DNA of 64,000 nucleotides from CP2-2F sp034436355 (GCA_034436355.1 DAOTVQ010000016.1:94994-158993); one strand, 5' to 3'. Counted from the first letter of the stretch, positions 15,889 through 23,971 are shown. Made by a program: numbers and translations. The notes: generated by a model not told the origin, from the sequence alone.

Positions 15889-16413
15889 ATGACTTTGGAC
15901 GTGAAACTCTTTAACGCACACAGCTTTGAACCGACCGCAGCCTTCCCGCCGCAAGGCGCGCACGCCGCACTGCTTGCGCCAAGCAGCCGCTGCGATATTT
16001 ATCAGCAAGCAGCAGTCTGGCATTTTGTGGGCGCTTATACGGCGTGGCGGCATTACGCCGCAGTCGAGGCAGTCTGCTTGTATCAGTGCGTGCGCTATGC
16101 CGTTGGCGACCTGATCGCGCTCGATCCACAGGCTGAGGCAACACACGCCGATCAGGTGGCGTGCCTTGCTGTGAGCGCCATTCGCATGATCCACACCCAA
16201 TACCTTTCGGCGGTGGCATGGCAGGCACTCCGCACTGTGCGCCATATCCCACAGGCTTTCACAGGGCGCGATCATGTTCAGTGGTATTTAGAAGGGCAGC
16301 TTGTCTATCATCCGCATGGTGCAGTGCGTTTTGCACGCCCAGAAGTTGCCCAGAAATTCTGGGTGCAGCACCGCGCCACAGGCAGCGGCGAATACAGCGG
16401 CTGGCAGGCATAA
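15889..16413 (+). CDS. uncharacterised 174-residue protein
   Basis: I do not recognise this protein. It is cytoplasmic by appearance (no signal peptide or membrane helix), rich in His, Tyr and Trp, with a mostly helical centre (AAVEAVCLYQCVRYAVGDLI, AVSAIRMIHTQYLSAVAWQAL) and a C-terminal part rich in aromatics (DHVQWYLEGQLVYHPHG). GGAGG lies 5 nt before ATG 15889, a strong ribosome site. It follows the structured leader at 15664-15819 and precedes homoserine dehydrogenase by ~100 nt. Its reality is supported by the ribosome site and by codon usage like its neighbours. Confidence 0.65.
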   Translation: MTLDVKLFNAHSFEPTAAFPPQGAHAALLAPSSRCDIYQQAAVWHFVGAYTAWRHYAAVEAVCLYQCVRYAVGDLIALDPQAEATHADQVACLAVSAIRMIHTQYLSAVAWQALRTVRHIPQAFTGRDHVQWYLEGQLVYHPHGAVRFARPEVAQKFWVQHRATGSGEYSGWQA

Positions 16414-16516
16414 GCACCCTGTTTCAGGGAAAGCCTGCTATTGTCTTTTGGATGCAAACGCGCTATGGTTGGGCTGCACGCGCATAACCTACCCTTAATG
16501 TACATCGGAGACACTC

Positions 16517-17560
16517 ATGAAAACCCTGAACCTTGCCCTGATCGGCTTTGGCGCTGTTGGGCGTGGCTTTGTGGACTTGCTGCAAGCGCGGCACACCTAC
16601 CTTGAAGCACAGCACAGCCTGCGCGTTAACCTAATTGGTGTGGCAACGGCGCGGCGTGGGTCACTTTTCCGCCTCGATGGCTTAGACCTTGCCGCCTTAT
16701 CACAAGCGGCGGATAGCGCGCATTTGAATAACTATCCAACGCAACCGCGCTTGATTCGCGGGCTAGAGCCATTGACCATGCTCACCCGTCCTGGTGTGGA
16801 TGTTGTTATTGAAATCACGCCGACCACCTACGAGAACAACGCCGAACCCGCGATGGGACATATCCGTTCGGCATTGGCAGCCGGCAAGCACGTGATCACA
16901 GCCAACAAAGGTCCGATTGCGCTCGCCTATCCCGATCTGATGGCACAGGCAGCCCACCGCAATGTTTTCTTAGGCTTTGAAGGCACGGTCATGGGCGGCA
17001 CACCTGTGTTGCGCTTGGCGCGCAAGGGCTTGGCGGGTTGCCAAATCAGCGAACTGCGCGGCATTGTGAACGGCACCACCAATTTCATCCTAACCGAGAT
17101 GGAAGGCGGCAAGCCTTACGCCGAAGCGTTGCGCGAAGCGCAAGCACGCGGCTACGCAGAGGCTGACCCAACCAACGACGTAGAAGGCTTTGACGCTGCC
17201 GGCAAACTGATCATCTTAGCGCACATGATCTTTGGAAAGGCGCTCAGCATGGCGGAGATTGACCGCGAAGGCATCACCAAACTGACGCCTGAGGATATTC
17301 AATCGGCGCAGGCGAACGGCGAGCGCTGGAAGCTGATCGCACGCGCTGCCCTTAGTGCTGAGGGACAGTTAAGCGCTTCAGTGCGCCCTACACGCTTGCC
17401 ACTCAGCGATCCGTTGGCGGGCGTCGGTGGTGGCGTCAATGCCATCACTTATCAGACCGACTTGATCGGCGCGGTAACGCTGACGGGCGCTGGCGCCGGC
17501 GGCAAAGCAACTGCCTATGCGCTGCTCTCTGATCTAATTGAATTGGCTGAATGGTTGTGA
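16517..17560 (+). CDS. hom: homoserine dehydrogenase (without ACT domain)
   Basis: 347 residues. It reduces aspartate semialdehyde to homoserine with NAD(P)H, the branch to threonine and methionine. The Rossmann motif is IGFGAVGRGF at ~9-18; other family blocks are VITANKGPIAL, GTVMGGTPV, GIVNGTTNFIL and the signature AEADPTNDVEGFDAAGK, which includes the catalytic Lys and substrate-binding Glu/Asp. It stops after the catalytic domain, so the C-terminal ACT domain used for threonine feedback in many homologues is absent. GGAGA precedes ATG 16517. No thrB/thrC adjacent. Confidence 0.93.
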   Translation: MKTLNLALIGFGAVGRGFVDLLQARHTYLEAQHSLRVNLIGVATARRGSLFRLDGLDLAALSQAADSAHLNNYPTQPRLIRGLEPLTMLTRPGVDVVIEITPTTYENNAEPAMGHIRSALAAGKHVITANKGPIALAYPDLMAQAAHRNVFLGFEGTVMGGTPVLRLARKGLAGCQISELRGIVNGTTNFILTEMEGGKPYAEALREAQARGYAEADPTNDVEGFDAAGKLIILAHMIFGKALSMAEIDREGITKLTPEDIQSAQANGERWKLIARAALSAEGQLSASVRPTRLPLSDPLAGVGGGVNAITYQTDLIGAVTLTGAGAGGKATAYALLSDLIELAEWL

Positions 17561-17571
17561 GGTAATTTGTG

Positions 17572-18261
17572 ATGGAGATCAAAAGCCTGCTTGCCGTGCT
17601 GAGCCGCCGTTGGTGGCTGATCGCAGTACCTGCCTTGGTCGCGCTGGCGCTCAGCTTGCCAATGCTAGGGCAGGCGCTGCGCCCAACACCGCTTCAGCGC
17701 GTTACGCTGCGCTTTACAGCAGGGCAGCCACCGCAGCCCGACTCCGCACAGACCTTTGAAGAAAGCAGCTACATCTCGTGGCTTGGCTCGGAATACGCCA
17801 TCATCAACCTTGCGGCATGGCTGCGGACTGAATCCTTTGCCCGTGAAGTGGTGGCGCTGCTGAATGCAGCCGAACAGGTGACGGATAGCGAAACCGTGCG
17901 GGCGATGATCGCCTCTGATAGCGTGCGGAGCATCATGACGCTCTACCTCACAGCGGCTGATCCTGATCTGTTGCGTGCTGTGGCAGAGGCAGCCATCCAG
18001 GTATTGGCGCACAAAAGCGATGCTTATTTTCCACAGCTCAGCGGGCAGCCAGCGCGCATTGTGCCGCTGGATGCCGTAGAAGTGCTGCCGCTGCCAACGC
18101 CGATCACAGAGCGCCTTGCGCCCTTGCTGCGCGTCTTGATTGGCGGTTTAGGCGGCGTTGGGCTTGCCTTCCTCGCCGAATACCTTGATCCAACGCTCCG
18201 CACGCGCCGCGAACTTGAAGTGCTCGATCTGCCCATCTTAGCGGAAATTCCGCGCTCATGA
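17572..18261 (+). CDS. Wzz-like polysaccharide chain-length/co-polymerase protein
   Basis: 229 residues with two membrane helices flanking an extracytoplasmic domain, the topology of Wzz/CapA/YveK proteins. The N-terminus begins MEIKSLLAVLSRRWWLIAVPAL; the C-terminal helix (LIGGLGGVGLAFLAEYL) is followed by the diagnostic cytoplasmic end RTRRELEVLDLPILAEIP, which in related proteins joins or contacts a BY-kinase domain. No kinase is fused here. The loop is shorter than in classical O-antigen Wzz. The role is presumably in exopolysaccharide assembly. GAGG lies 9 nt before ATG; the gene follows hom by 11 nt. Its 3' end overlaps the convergent M23 gene by 6 nt. Confidence 0.75.
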   Translation: MEIKSLLAVLSRRWWLIAVPALVALALSLPMLGQALRPTPLQRVTLRFTAGQPPQPDSAQTFEESSYISWLGSEYAIINLAAWLRTESFAREVVALLNAAEQVTDSETVRAMIASDSVRSIMTLYLTAADPDLLRAVAEAAIQVLAHKSDAYFPQLSGQPARIVPLDAVEVLPLPTPITERLAPLLRVLIGGLGGVGLAFLAEYLDPTLRTRRELEVLDLPILAEIPRS

Positions 18262-18972
18262 GCCACAGCGGATCGGAATGGTCGGGTTGCGGCGCGCATC
18301 CACGTTAAAGCCGAGGTAAGGCGATGGATCGAGTGTGTTGCCGATCTGCGTCTCGTTGCGGAAGCTGCCATCAGGTTCGCTCAGCACGACGCTGAAATGC
18401 ACGTGCAGACCAATGCGATAGGCTGCGCCGCTATACAGCCCTTGATAGCCGAGCAGCGTGCCGCGCTGCACAAATTTCTCGCGGGTGGCGGGCGGAAAAT
18501 CATCCACAATGTAGGATTGGGCGCCGTTCTCGCTCGCCATGTGTGTGTAATACGTCCAGATTTGGCGATCAGGCTGCAACGGATCGCTTGGATGGCGGAT
18601 GATCAGGCTGCTGCGCCATTCAGGCAGGCGCGTCAGATAGCCGTCGTAGGCGGCGTAAACAGGAATTGTGCCGACCGCGCCATCGCCGAAAATATCAATG
18701 CCAGTGTGCGGTGCAAATGGTGTATAGGGCGCGGTCGGGTCGCCATACAGAAAGCCGACGAAACCTGTTGAGGGCAGCAGGAAGGGCGCATTCGGGCATG
18801 GCGCGTTCAAGCGGCTGATCAGGGTTGGGCGCACGTCTGGCGCCTGAAACCAGGCGCGCAGTGTTTGGGTAGTTGGCGAAGTGCCGCCAAGCCTGCCGCG
18901 CAGCACCAAAACGGCAAGGGCAGCCAGCAGCAGCAGCGGCACAAGGCTGTATAACAAACGGCGTTTGGGCAT
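18256..18972 (-). CDS. M23-family peptidase, membrane-anchored
   Basis: 238 residues. One N-terminal membrane helix (LLYSLVPLLLLAALAVLVL) anchors a LytM-like domain outside. Zinc ligands of the family are visible in HTGIDIFG (His and Asp of HxxxD) and GLHVHFSVV (the HxH pair), with a supporting YYTHM segment. It should cut peptidoglycan cross-bridges or peptide stems. Start at ATG 18972, two nucleotides after the stop of the upstream PsbP-like gene (TAACCATG), indicating translational coupling. Last gene of the bcp operon. Confidence 0.85.
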   Translation of the reverse strand: MPKRRLLYSLVPLLLLAALAVLVLRGRLGGTSPTTQTLRAWFQAPDVRPTLISRLNAPCPNAPFLLPSTGFVGFLYGDPTAPYTPFAPHTGIDIFGDGAVGTIPVYAAYDGYLTRLPEWRSSLIIRHPSDPLQPDRQIWTYYTHMASENGAQSYIVDDFPPATREKFVQRGTLLGYQGLYSGAAYRIGLHVHFSVVLSEPDGSFRNETQIGNTLDPSPYLGFNVDARRNPTIPIRCGS

Positions 18973-18974
18973 GG

Positions 18975-20027
18975 TTATTCTGTAAAGCGCACCGATTCCA
19001 AAATTGCTTTGAAGATCGGCTGGTAGGCGCGGTAAAACAACAGTGGTGCGCTCCAACGGATGACGGTGATCTGATCGGGTGCGCGCTGCACAGCGATGAA
19101 CACAAGATGCTGCGCGCTGATCGGATCGAACGTCTCGTGGCGCAGCGCAGGGCGTCCGCCGATCTGTTCAGCGCTCAGCGGCGCGGAGTCATCCAAGCCA
19201 AACAGCGCCCGCACCGCCTGATTAAAGGGCTGTCCTTGCGGCAATATGCCCTGCGTGCCAAGCACAAGCAGCGCGCCGTTGGCAAGGGCGCTGTTATCAG
19301 CATAGAGCGCACTCTCGTTGGTGCGGTAGGCATTGGCTGTGGCGGCAATCGGCTCAGGTTGCCAACCTTGCGGCAGCCTGAGTTGCACGCCGCCAGCTTC
19401 AAAGGAAGACACCGCATCACTCAATGGCGGCGCGGCAACATCCCGTGCGCTGAGCAAGCGTGCTGAAGCACGTATTTCTGCAAAGACGGTCACGAAGTTT
19501 GCCCATTGATCACCGCGTGCAATGCCGCTAAGCGCGGCATAACGTCCATCCGGCAGCAGGAAGGCAAAACTTTGCCCATACAACCCACGCTCGGGATTCT
19601 CCACTTCGGCAAAGCCTGCATCCAAGCCCGCCAATGTGCCTAAGGCAGATGTCTCCACAATCAGCGAGTTGCCAATGGTCAGGTTGAGCGCAATGGCAAT
19701 TTCGGTTAAGGCGCTGCCTTTGGGCAAGCCGAGTTCCTCGACAGGATCAATAATTCGCAGCGCCACAATGGGCTGCTCAAGCGTGCCACTCAGCGCTGCG
19801 GATGGATCAGCACCTAAGAGCATTTGCCCATTGATGAACAGTGGCGCACGCCATGCGGCAGGGTAATTCAGGGCGATGCCCACATCCCAATAAGTGATGC
19901 TATTGGTCAGCGCATTGGGATCGGGCAGAGCAGCGGCAGGTGTCGCCGTTGGTGGATCATCCGCCCGAACAGGCGCAAAGCTGCTGAGCAGCATCAGCGC
20001 AGCACAGATCAAAGCAAGGCGGCGCAT
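18975..20027 (-). CDS. secreted protein with two PsbP/MOG1-like domains
   Basis: 350 residues with a signal peptide (MRRLALICAALMLLSSFAPVRA). Two similar alpha/beta halves follow (~45-190 and ~205-350). Each starts with a strand pair of the form 'alNYPAAW' or 'qLRLPQGW', and each ends with a helix of the type FAEIRASARLL or FKAILESVRF. This is the usual layout of PsbP/DcrB/MOG1 domains, here duplicated. Function unknown. The ATG directly follows the bcp stop (TAAATG), and the stop is followed at once by the M23 gene, so the three are one operon. Confidence 0.65.
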   Translation of the reverse strand: MRRLALICAALMLLSSFAPVRADDPPTATPAAALPDPNALTNSITYWDVGIALNYPAAWRAPLFINGQMLLGADPSAALSGTLEQPIVALRIIDPVEELGLPKGSALTEIAIALNLTIGNSLIVETSALGTLAGLDAGFAEVENPERGLYGQSFAFLLPDGRYAALSGIARGDQWANFVTVFAEIRASARLLSARDVAAPPLSDAVSSFEAGGVQLRLPQGWQPEPIAATANAYRTNESALYADNSALANGALLVLGTQGILPQGQPFNQAVRALFGLDDSAPLSAEQIGGRPALRHETFDPISAQHLVFIAVQRAPDQITVIRWSAPLLFYRAYQPIFKAILESVRFTE

Positions 20028-20498
20028 TTAGGCATCCTTCAGCAAGGCAGCCACACCTTTTTTCACGCTGTCCTTCGGGCTGATCTTGACTTCCGCCGCC
20101 TCGATCTTGCCCTCAGCATCCACCACGAAATGCGAACGGATAATGCCCATATACTTCTTGCCATACATGCTTTTTTCGCCCCACACGCCGAAGGCATCCG
20201 CTAAGCGGTGATCAGGGTCACTGAGCAGGATGTAGGGTAGGCTTTCTTTGGCACGCCATTTGGCAAGTGCTTTCGGCGCGTCGGGACTGATGCCGATCAC
20301 CAGCGCACCCTTTGCCTCAATCTGTGGGAAGGCATCGCGGAAGCCGCACGCCTGATCGGTGCAGCCCGAGGTGCCAGCCTTCGGGAAGAAGAAGATCAGC
20401 AGGCGTTTGCCCAGATATTGCGCTAAGGTTACGCTCTGTTCCATGTCATCTTGCAGGCTGATGCCCGCCAGTGCTTGCAGAGTCGGCAGATCGCTCAT
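20028..20498 (-). CDS. bcp: BCP/PrxQ-type peroxiredoxin
   Basis: 156 residues. A thioredoxin-fold peroxidase that reduces peroxides with a reactive Cys. The peroxidatic Cys46 and resolving Cys51 lie in the motif TSGCTDQACGF, the five-residue spacing typical of BCP/PrxQ proteins that form an intramolecular disulfide. The strand RLLIFFFPKAG precedes it, and SHFVVDAEGKI follows near the C-terminus. Cytoplasmic. First gene of an operon with the PsbP-like and M23 genes. Confidence 0.93.
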   Translation of the reverse strand: MSDLPTLQALAGISLQDDMEQSVTLAQYLGKRLLIFFFPKAGTSGCTDQACGFRDAFPQIEAKGALVIGISPDAPKALAKWRAKESLPYILLSDPDHRLADAFGVWGEKSMYGKKYMGIIRSHFVVDAEGKIEAAEVKISPKDSVKKGVAALLKDA

Positions 20499-20558
20499 CG
20501 CAGAGTGCTTTCATTCAAGGTTAGCTGATAGATGCCATTATACAGCGTGCGGCACTGA

Positions 20559-21368
20559 TCAACCAACTGCTGCCGCCGCCAAGAGGGCAACAAAGATGCC
20601 GTAGCCTAGTTCGCTGAAGCCGATCACTTTGGTTGGCACAGCCGCAGGCGCGATCAAACCTTTGGCGGCACGTGCCAGCAGCACACCGAAAGCAAGCGGC
20701 AATGTTATGCCTACCGTCCCTGCTGCCCACAGTGCGCCGAAGGTAAACACGGCTGCCACGTGCAAGATCAGCGTGCCTTCGATCCGCACCGCCTCGCGGC
20801 GCGCACGGCGTAAACGCACACGCACATACACAATCGAGATAAGCGCACGCACTGCTATGATCAACCACAGCAGGAATGCCGTTGGCGCCGCCAAGCCGCC
20901 TGCCAGCCCGATCATCGCCGCAGAGGCACCTAACGCCCATGCGCCGCTGATCTCTGGGAGCAGTGCGCGCCCTTGATTACGCGCCGCATAGCCAACTTGG
21001 ATGAGCGCCAATGGCACAGCAATCAGCAGCGGCGCCAAGAAAGCCTGGCGTGCGCTTAAGAGCGCCAACACGCCGCCAATCACGGCAAGCCCGCCAAACA
21101 GCGCGGCGAAGCGCTCTGCCAACATAGTGCGTGGGTAGAACTTGCCGCGCAGCCGATCCTTGAGGGCAAGTTTAAGCGGCTGCTGCATCATGAAGACGCC
21201 AAAAGCCGCAACGCCAAGCGCGACGCCTGCCCACGAAAACGCCACCAACAAACCCAGCAGGATCGGCTCGCTCAAGAAGCCCCACGCACCATGTTCAGTC
21301 GGTAGGACGACGCTGCGCCATGTGCTGCGCGCCTTTGTGGTTGAACTGTTCATCACAACACTTCCCAT
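20559..21368 (-). CDS. YwiC-like membrane protein
   Basis: 269 residues with seven to eight hydrophobic helices. The YwiC-family signature LPTEHGAWGFLSEP is near the N-terminus, and KLALKDRLRGKFYPRT follows the second helix. No activity is established; B. subtilis ywiC is known as a gene of the Fnr/anaerobic group. ATG 21368 is chosen because GAGG lies 8 nt upstream; ATG 21353 is an alternative. It starts 18 nt after the DUF1858 gene, so the two form an operon behind the FNR-type palindrome at 21684. This fits an anaerobic or nitrogen-oxide role, by inference. Confidence 0.8.
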   Translation of the reverse strand: MGSVVMNSSTTKARSTWRSVVLPTEHGAWGFLSEPILLGLLVAFSWAGVALGVAAFGVFMMQQPLKLALKDRLRGKFYPRTMLAERFAALFGGLAVIGGVLALLSARQAFLAPLLIAVPLALIQVGYAARNQGRALLPEISGAWALGASAAMIGLAGGLAAPTAFLLWLIIAVRALISIVYVRVRLRRARREAVRIEGTLILHVAAVFTFGALWAAGTVGITLPLAFGVLLARAAKGLIAPAAVPTKVIGFSELGYGIFVALLAAAAVG

Positions 21369-21386
21369 CAGCTTCACCTCAAATCT

Positions 21387-21623
21387 TTAAGAGCGATCAT
21401 GTGCCTGCGGCGCGTTTGGCGCAATAACATGCCTTAAATCAGCCATAAATGCCTGTATATCTATGCCGTAAATCTCGGTGAGATCGTGCAAGGTGTGGAA
21501 ACATGCCAGCCAACAGCCAACGCACGCGAAACGCCACTGCACAAAGGCTTGTGCCGCCTGTGGGTAGCGGGTGAGCAACTGTTCGATATGAGTATCTTCC
21601 GAGATCGTAGCTTGGTCAGACAT
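21387..21623 (-). CDS. DUF1858 protein (CxxC redox/metal motif)
   Basis: 78 residues, one DUF1858 domain. The motif RFACVGCWLAC places Cys34, Cys37 and Cys41 on adjacent turns, after a helix pair of the form IEQLLTRYPQAAQAF. DUF1858 domains accompany hybrid-cluster proteins and ScdA/RIC-type iron-sulfur repair proteins, so a role in Fe-S or nitrogen-oxide stress is likely but not proven. First gene of the DUF1858-ywiC pair. Its minus-strand start (21623) faces the Crp/Fnr gene across an 80-nt region carrying a perfect FNR-type site. Confidence 0.85.
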   Translation of the reverse strand: MSDQATISEDTHIEQLLTRYPQAAQAFVQWRFACVGCWLACFHTLHDLTEIYGIDIQAFMADLRHVIAPNAPQAHDRS

Positions 21624-21683
21624 GGTATACGCCCCCTGTCAAACGCCGTAAGGCTAGGATACACTATGCCTTTGTGACCGTTC

Positions 21684-21697
21684 TTGATGTGGATCAA
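21684..21697. promoter_or_regulatory. FNR/DNR-type operator
   Basis: TTGAT-GTGG-ATCAA, a perfect copy of the FNR-family consensus. For the DUF1858 operon a weak -10 (TATCCT, 21656-21661, minus strand) would place transcription start near 21649. The palindrome centre would then be about 41 nt upstream, the class II activator position. For the regulator gene itself, a TACACT at 21660-21665 would start near 21672, so the site would lie within the first transcribed bases and could repress. Confidence 0.75.
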
Positions 21698-21705
21698 CCG
21701 CCGTG

Positions 21706-22398
21706 ATGACGCCCAATGCTGCGCCTAAACGCCCCGAACTCTTTGCCGATCTGCCACCGCACCTCTATGAACAGCTCTTGCGAACTGCCCGCACTTGCCA
21801 GATTCGCAATGGCGAACACCTCTTTCATCAAGGTGAGCCAGCCCAGCGCTTCTACCTGTTGCAGCGCGGCAGGTTGCGCCTTGTGCAGCATACGCCCGAA
21901 GGTAAAGATGTAACGTTGGCAACCTTCAGCGAAGGTGACCTGATCGGTTTGTTGGTGGCGCTTAGTGCTGAGCCATATCCAGCAACGGCTGAGGCGTTGG
22001 AAGATTGCGAACTCTTGGCGCTGCAAGGCACGCCGATGTGGGCGGTGATGCAGCAGCACGCGCCGCTTGCCGTCCGTGTGGTGCAGATGCTTGCCGCACG
22101 CCTGCACGAGGCGCATGAGCGCATCCGTGAGCTGAGCGTTGAGCGCGTGCAGCAGCGCCTAGCGCGCTCGTTGGTGCGTTTGGCGCGCAAAGTTGGCGTG
22201 AAGCAGGCGGATGGCAGCATTTACCTTGATGTGCGCCTGAGCCGCCAAGATTTGGCGCAGATGAACGGCACAACCTTAGAGACGGTCAGCCGCACCTTGA
22301 CGGCATGGCAGCGCGAAGGCTTGCTAGAGGTCGGACGCGAGCAGATCACACTCATCAAACCGCACGATTTGGTGCTGATCGCCGACGATCTCCCGTAA
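21706..22398 (+). CDS. Crp/Fnr-family transcriptional regulator
   Basis: 230 residues. An N-terminal cyclic-nucleotide-binding-like beta-barrel (~15-125), a long dimer helix (~125-150) and a C-terminal HTH_Crp (~175-215). The recognition helix contains E192-T-V-S195-R196, the ExxSR set that in FNR reads TTGAT half sites; this agrees with the palindrome just upstream. There is no N-terminal four-Cys cluster (a single Cys31), so it is not an oxygen-sensing [4Fe-4S] FNR. A DNR/NnrR-like (heme/NO) sensor is a reasonable guess. ATG 21706 chosen; GTG 21703 possible. Confidence 0.88.
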   Translation: MTPNAAPKRPELFADLPPHLYEQLLRTARTCQIRNGEHLFHQGEPAQRFYLLQRGRLRLVQHTPEGKDVTLATFSEGDLIGLLVALSAEPYPATAEALEDCELLALQGTPMWAVMQQHAPLAVRVVQMLAARLHEAHERIRELSVERVQQRLARSLVRLARKVGVKQADGSIYLDVRLSRQDLAQMNGTTLETVSRTLTAWQREGLLEVGREQITLIKPHDLVLIADDLP

Positions 22399-22471
22399 GG
22401 CTTGGCAGCGCAACCCTAAAACCGCTATATTTGCCTGTGACACATTCAGATGGAAAGGACTGACCGCGCCT

Positions 22472-23524
22472 ATGGCATACTACCTTGCCCTGCTTTCGCC
22501 AAGCGCCTACGAATCCTTCACCGATACGCTGCATTTTCCTGCTTGGCGCGCTCAGACACTGGCTGCTTTGCAAGTGGGTGACCACCTGATTGCCTATCTG
22601 CCTGCTTTGGCACGTTGGGTCGGTGTGTTGGAAGGGCTGGCAGCACCACAAGGCGCGCAAGTCCGCGTGGCACCATCGGTATGGCTTACCAAAGAACAAG
22701 GTGTGCCGCTCACGCATAATCGCCTGTGGATGACGCTCTCTTTCACGCGCCAGCGCGATAAAGGCATGGCAAGTGCCATCCCGACCTTGCGGACAACGCT
22801 CACAGCACTGAGCGAAACGGATGGCAGCTTCCTTGCAGACTTTTTGCGTGCCTACGCTGAAGGCGGGCAGCAAACTGCCTATGATGAGACAGCTTATGCT
22901 GCATTGTTGGCACGCCGCCTTACGCGCAGCGATGGGCGCAGCCTGATCGCCGCCATGCCTGATCTGCATGATATGGCGATTGAGGAGCTTTTCAACAGCA
23001 ACATCGAGGCGCGTGAAACCGTTCGCGTGCAAGCGCTGCTGGCTGACACGGGCGCGAAAATGGGCTATACAATTTGGATTCCGCATGAGGATCGCTCGGC
23101 AATCTTCCGTGAGTGGAAGCCGAAACAGCGCCCAATGCTTGACTCCTTTGAAGTATTTGACTTGGATACGCTGACGCGAGAGACAATCGAACGCTTTGAC
23201 ATGCTCTGGCTGCAAGGCGATCAGATTGTGCGCGCCTTTGAGATTGAACACAGCTATTCGATCTATCTCGGTGTGCTGCGTGCTGCTGATCTTTTCAGCC
23301 TTCAGCCGCAAGCTGCCACTCGCGTTCACCTCGTGGCGCCGGATTCGCGCCGTGAGCGCATTTTTCAAGAGGTGCAGCGCCCTGTTTTCAGCCTGATGCA
23401 GCCACTGCCACTGCGCGATCTGCTCACCTATATTTCATATGATGGCGTGCGCGATTTTGCCGCCCAAACATTGCACCCTTATGGTGCGGCTGCCTTAGAT
23501 GCCTTTGCAGAGGCAATTGAATAA
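22472..23524 (+). CDS. EVE-like domain fused to PD-(D/E)XK nuclease-like domain
   Basis: 350 residues. Residues ~1-150 resemble an EVE/PUA-type domain (MAYYLALLSPSAYESF, LQVGDHLIAYLPALARWVGVLE, TKEQGVPL), which binds modified bases. Residues ~165-350 begin with a helix and strand (ETVRVQALLADTGAKMGYTI) and contain a D...ExE hairpin (ERFDMLWLQGD, then VRAFEIEHSYSIYLG), the layout of restriction-endonuclease folds in which the usual Lys is replaced. It stands alone with no methyltransferase or ATPase neighbour. A modification-dependent nuclease is a fair hypothesis; the domain calls are from pattern recognition only. Confidence 0.6.
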   Translation: MAYYLALLSPSAYESFTDTLHFPAWRAQTLAALQVGDHLIAYLPALARWVGVLEGLAAPQGAQVRVAPSVWLTKEQGVPLTHNRLWMTLSFTRQRDKGMASAIPTLRTTLTALSETDGSFLADFLRAYAEGGQQTAYDETAYAALLARRLTRSDGRSLIAAMPDLHDMAIEELFNSNIEARETVRVQALLADTGAKMGYTIWIPHEDRSAIFREWKPKQRPMLDSFEVFDLDTLTRETIERFDMLWLQGDQIVRAFEIEHSYSIYLGVLRAADLFSLQPQAATRVHLVAPDSRRERIFQEVQRPVFSLMQPLPLRDLLTYISYDGVRDFAAQTLHPYGAAALDAFAEAIE

Positions 23525-23683
23525 GTGCTAAGCGCATAAGGAACAGAACCACCGCCTATGGAGCGCCCAAGGCGCACTTCACAGGTAAAACCCTGCAACG
23601 CCACTCCAATTTTTGAACCAGCCGATCCACTTTTCAGTACTTTCCCTAAGTTAGAGCGCTTCCCCAATTTCACTTTTGTGCGG

Positions 23684-23689
23684 TATAAT
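23684..23689 (+). promoter_or_regulatory. -10 element before the small ORF upstream of the EamA gene
   Basis: Perfect TATAAT; no convincing -35. Start would be near 23696, giving a ~275-nt leader to the EamA gene with the small ORF at 23721 inside it. The rest of the 447-nt gap 23525-23971 shows no other gene; a short GGGTGACCC palindrome lies near 23920. Confidence 0.4.
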
Positions 23690-23720
23690 TCATATATCGT
23701 TGGTGAATTATGAGGCGCTT

Positions 23721-23813
23721 ATGCGTACAGCCTTCTTTCTGAAATATCACATCCACTGCCTGCATCACTTCTATCAGCGCGCCACAGGTGCTGATAGCCT
23801 CGTCGATCACTGA
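23721..23813 (+). CDS. possible 30-residue leader peptide
   Basis: A short frame, ATG to TGA, starting MRTAFFLKYH and continuing with five His in ten residues (YHIHCLHHFY). GAGGCG lies 5-9 nt upstream at a normal ribosome spacing, and a TATAAT 32 nt before. Too short for gene finders. It sits in the leader of an amino-acid/metabolite exporter gene, where a regulatory peptide would make sense. No clear terminator hairpin with a T run follows, so attenuation is only a suggestion. Confidence 0.3.
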   Translation: MRTAFFLKYHIHCLHHFYQRATGADSLVDH

Positions 23814-23971
23814 CTTCCCCAGCGCTGCTCAACTGAATACGGTCAGCCTTGCACCTCATTGTGTTGTGTGTGTGCGCTGTGCCGTGCCTAGCTTTCGTCC
23901 GTTTTCTATCTGCTAATAAGGGTGACCCTAAAACCTAGATGTGATACCTGACACCATTCTCAGAGGATATT

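Noticed and set aside
22355..23368. Long minus-strand open frame (337 codons) opposite the EVE-nuclease-like gene
   Set aside because: It mirrors the real gene in codon-complementary fashion, has no ribosome site and no recognisable domain; the plus-strand protein has clear domain patterns.
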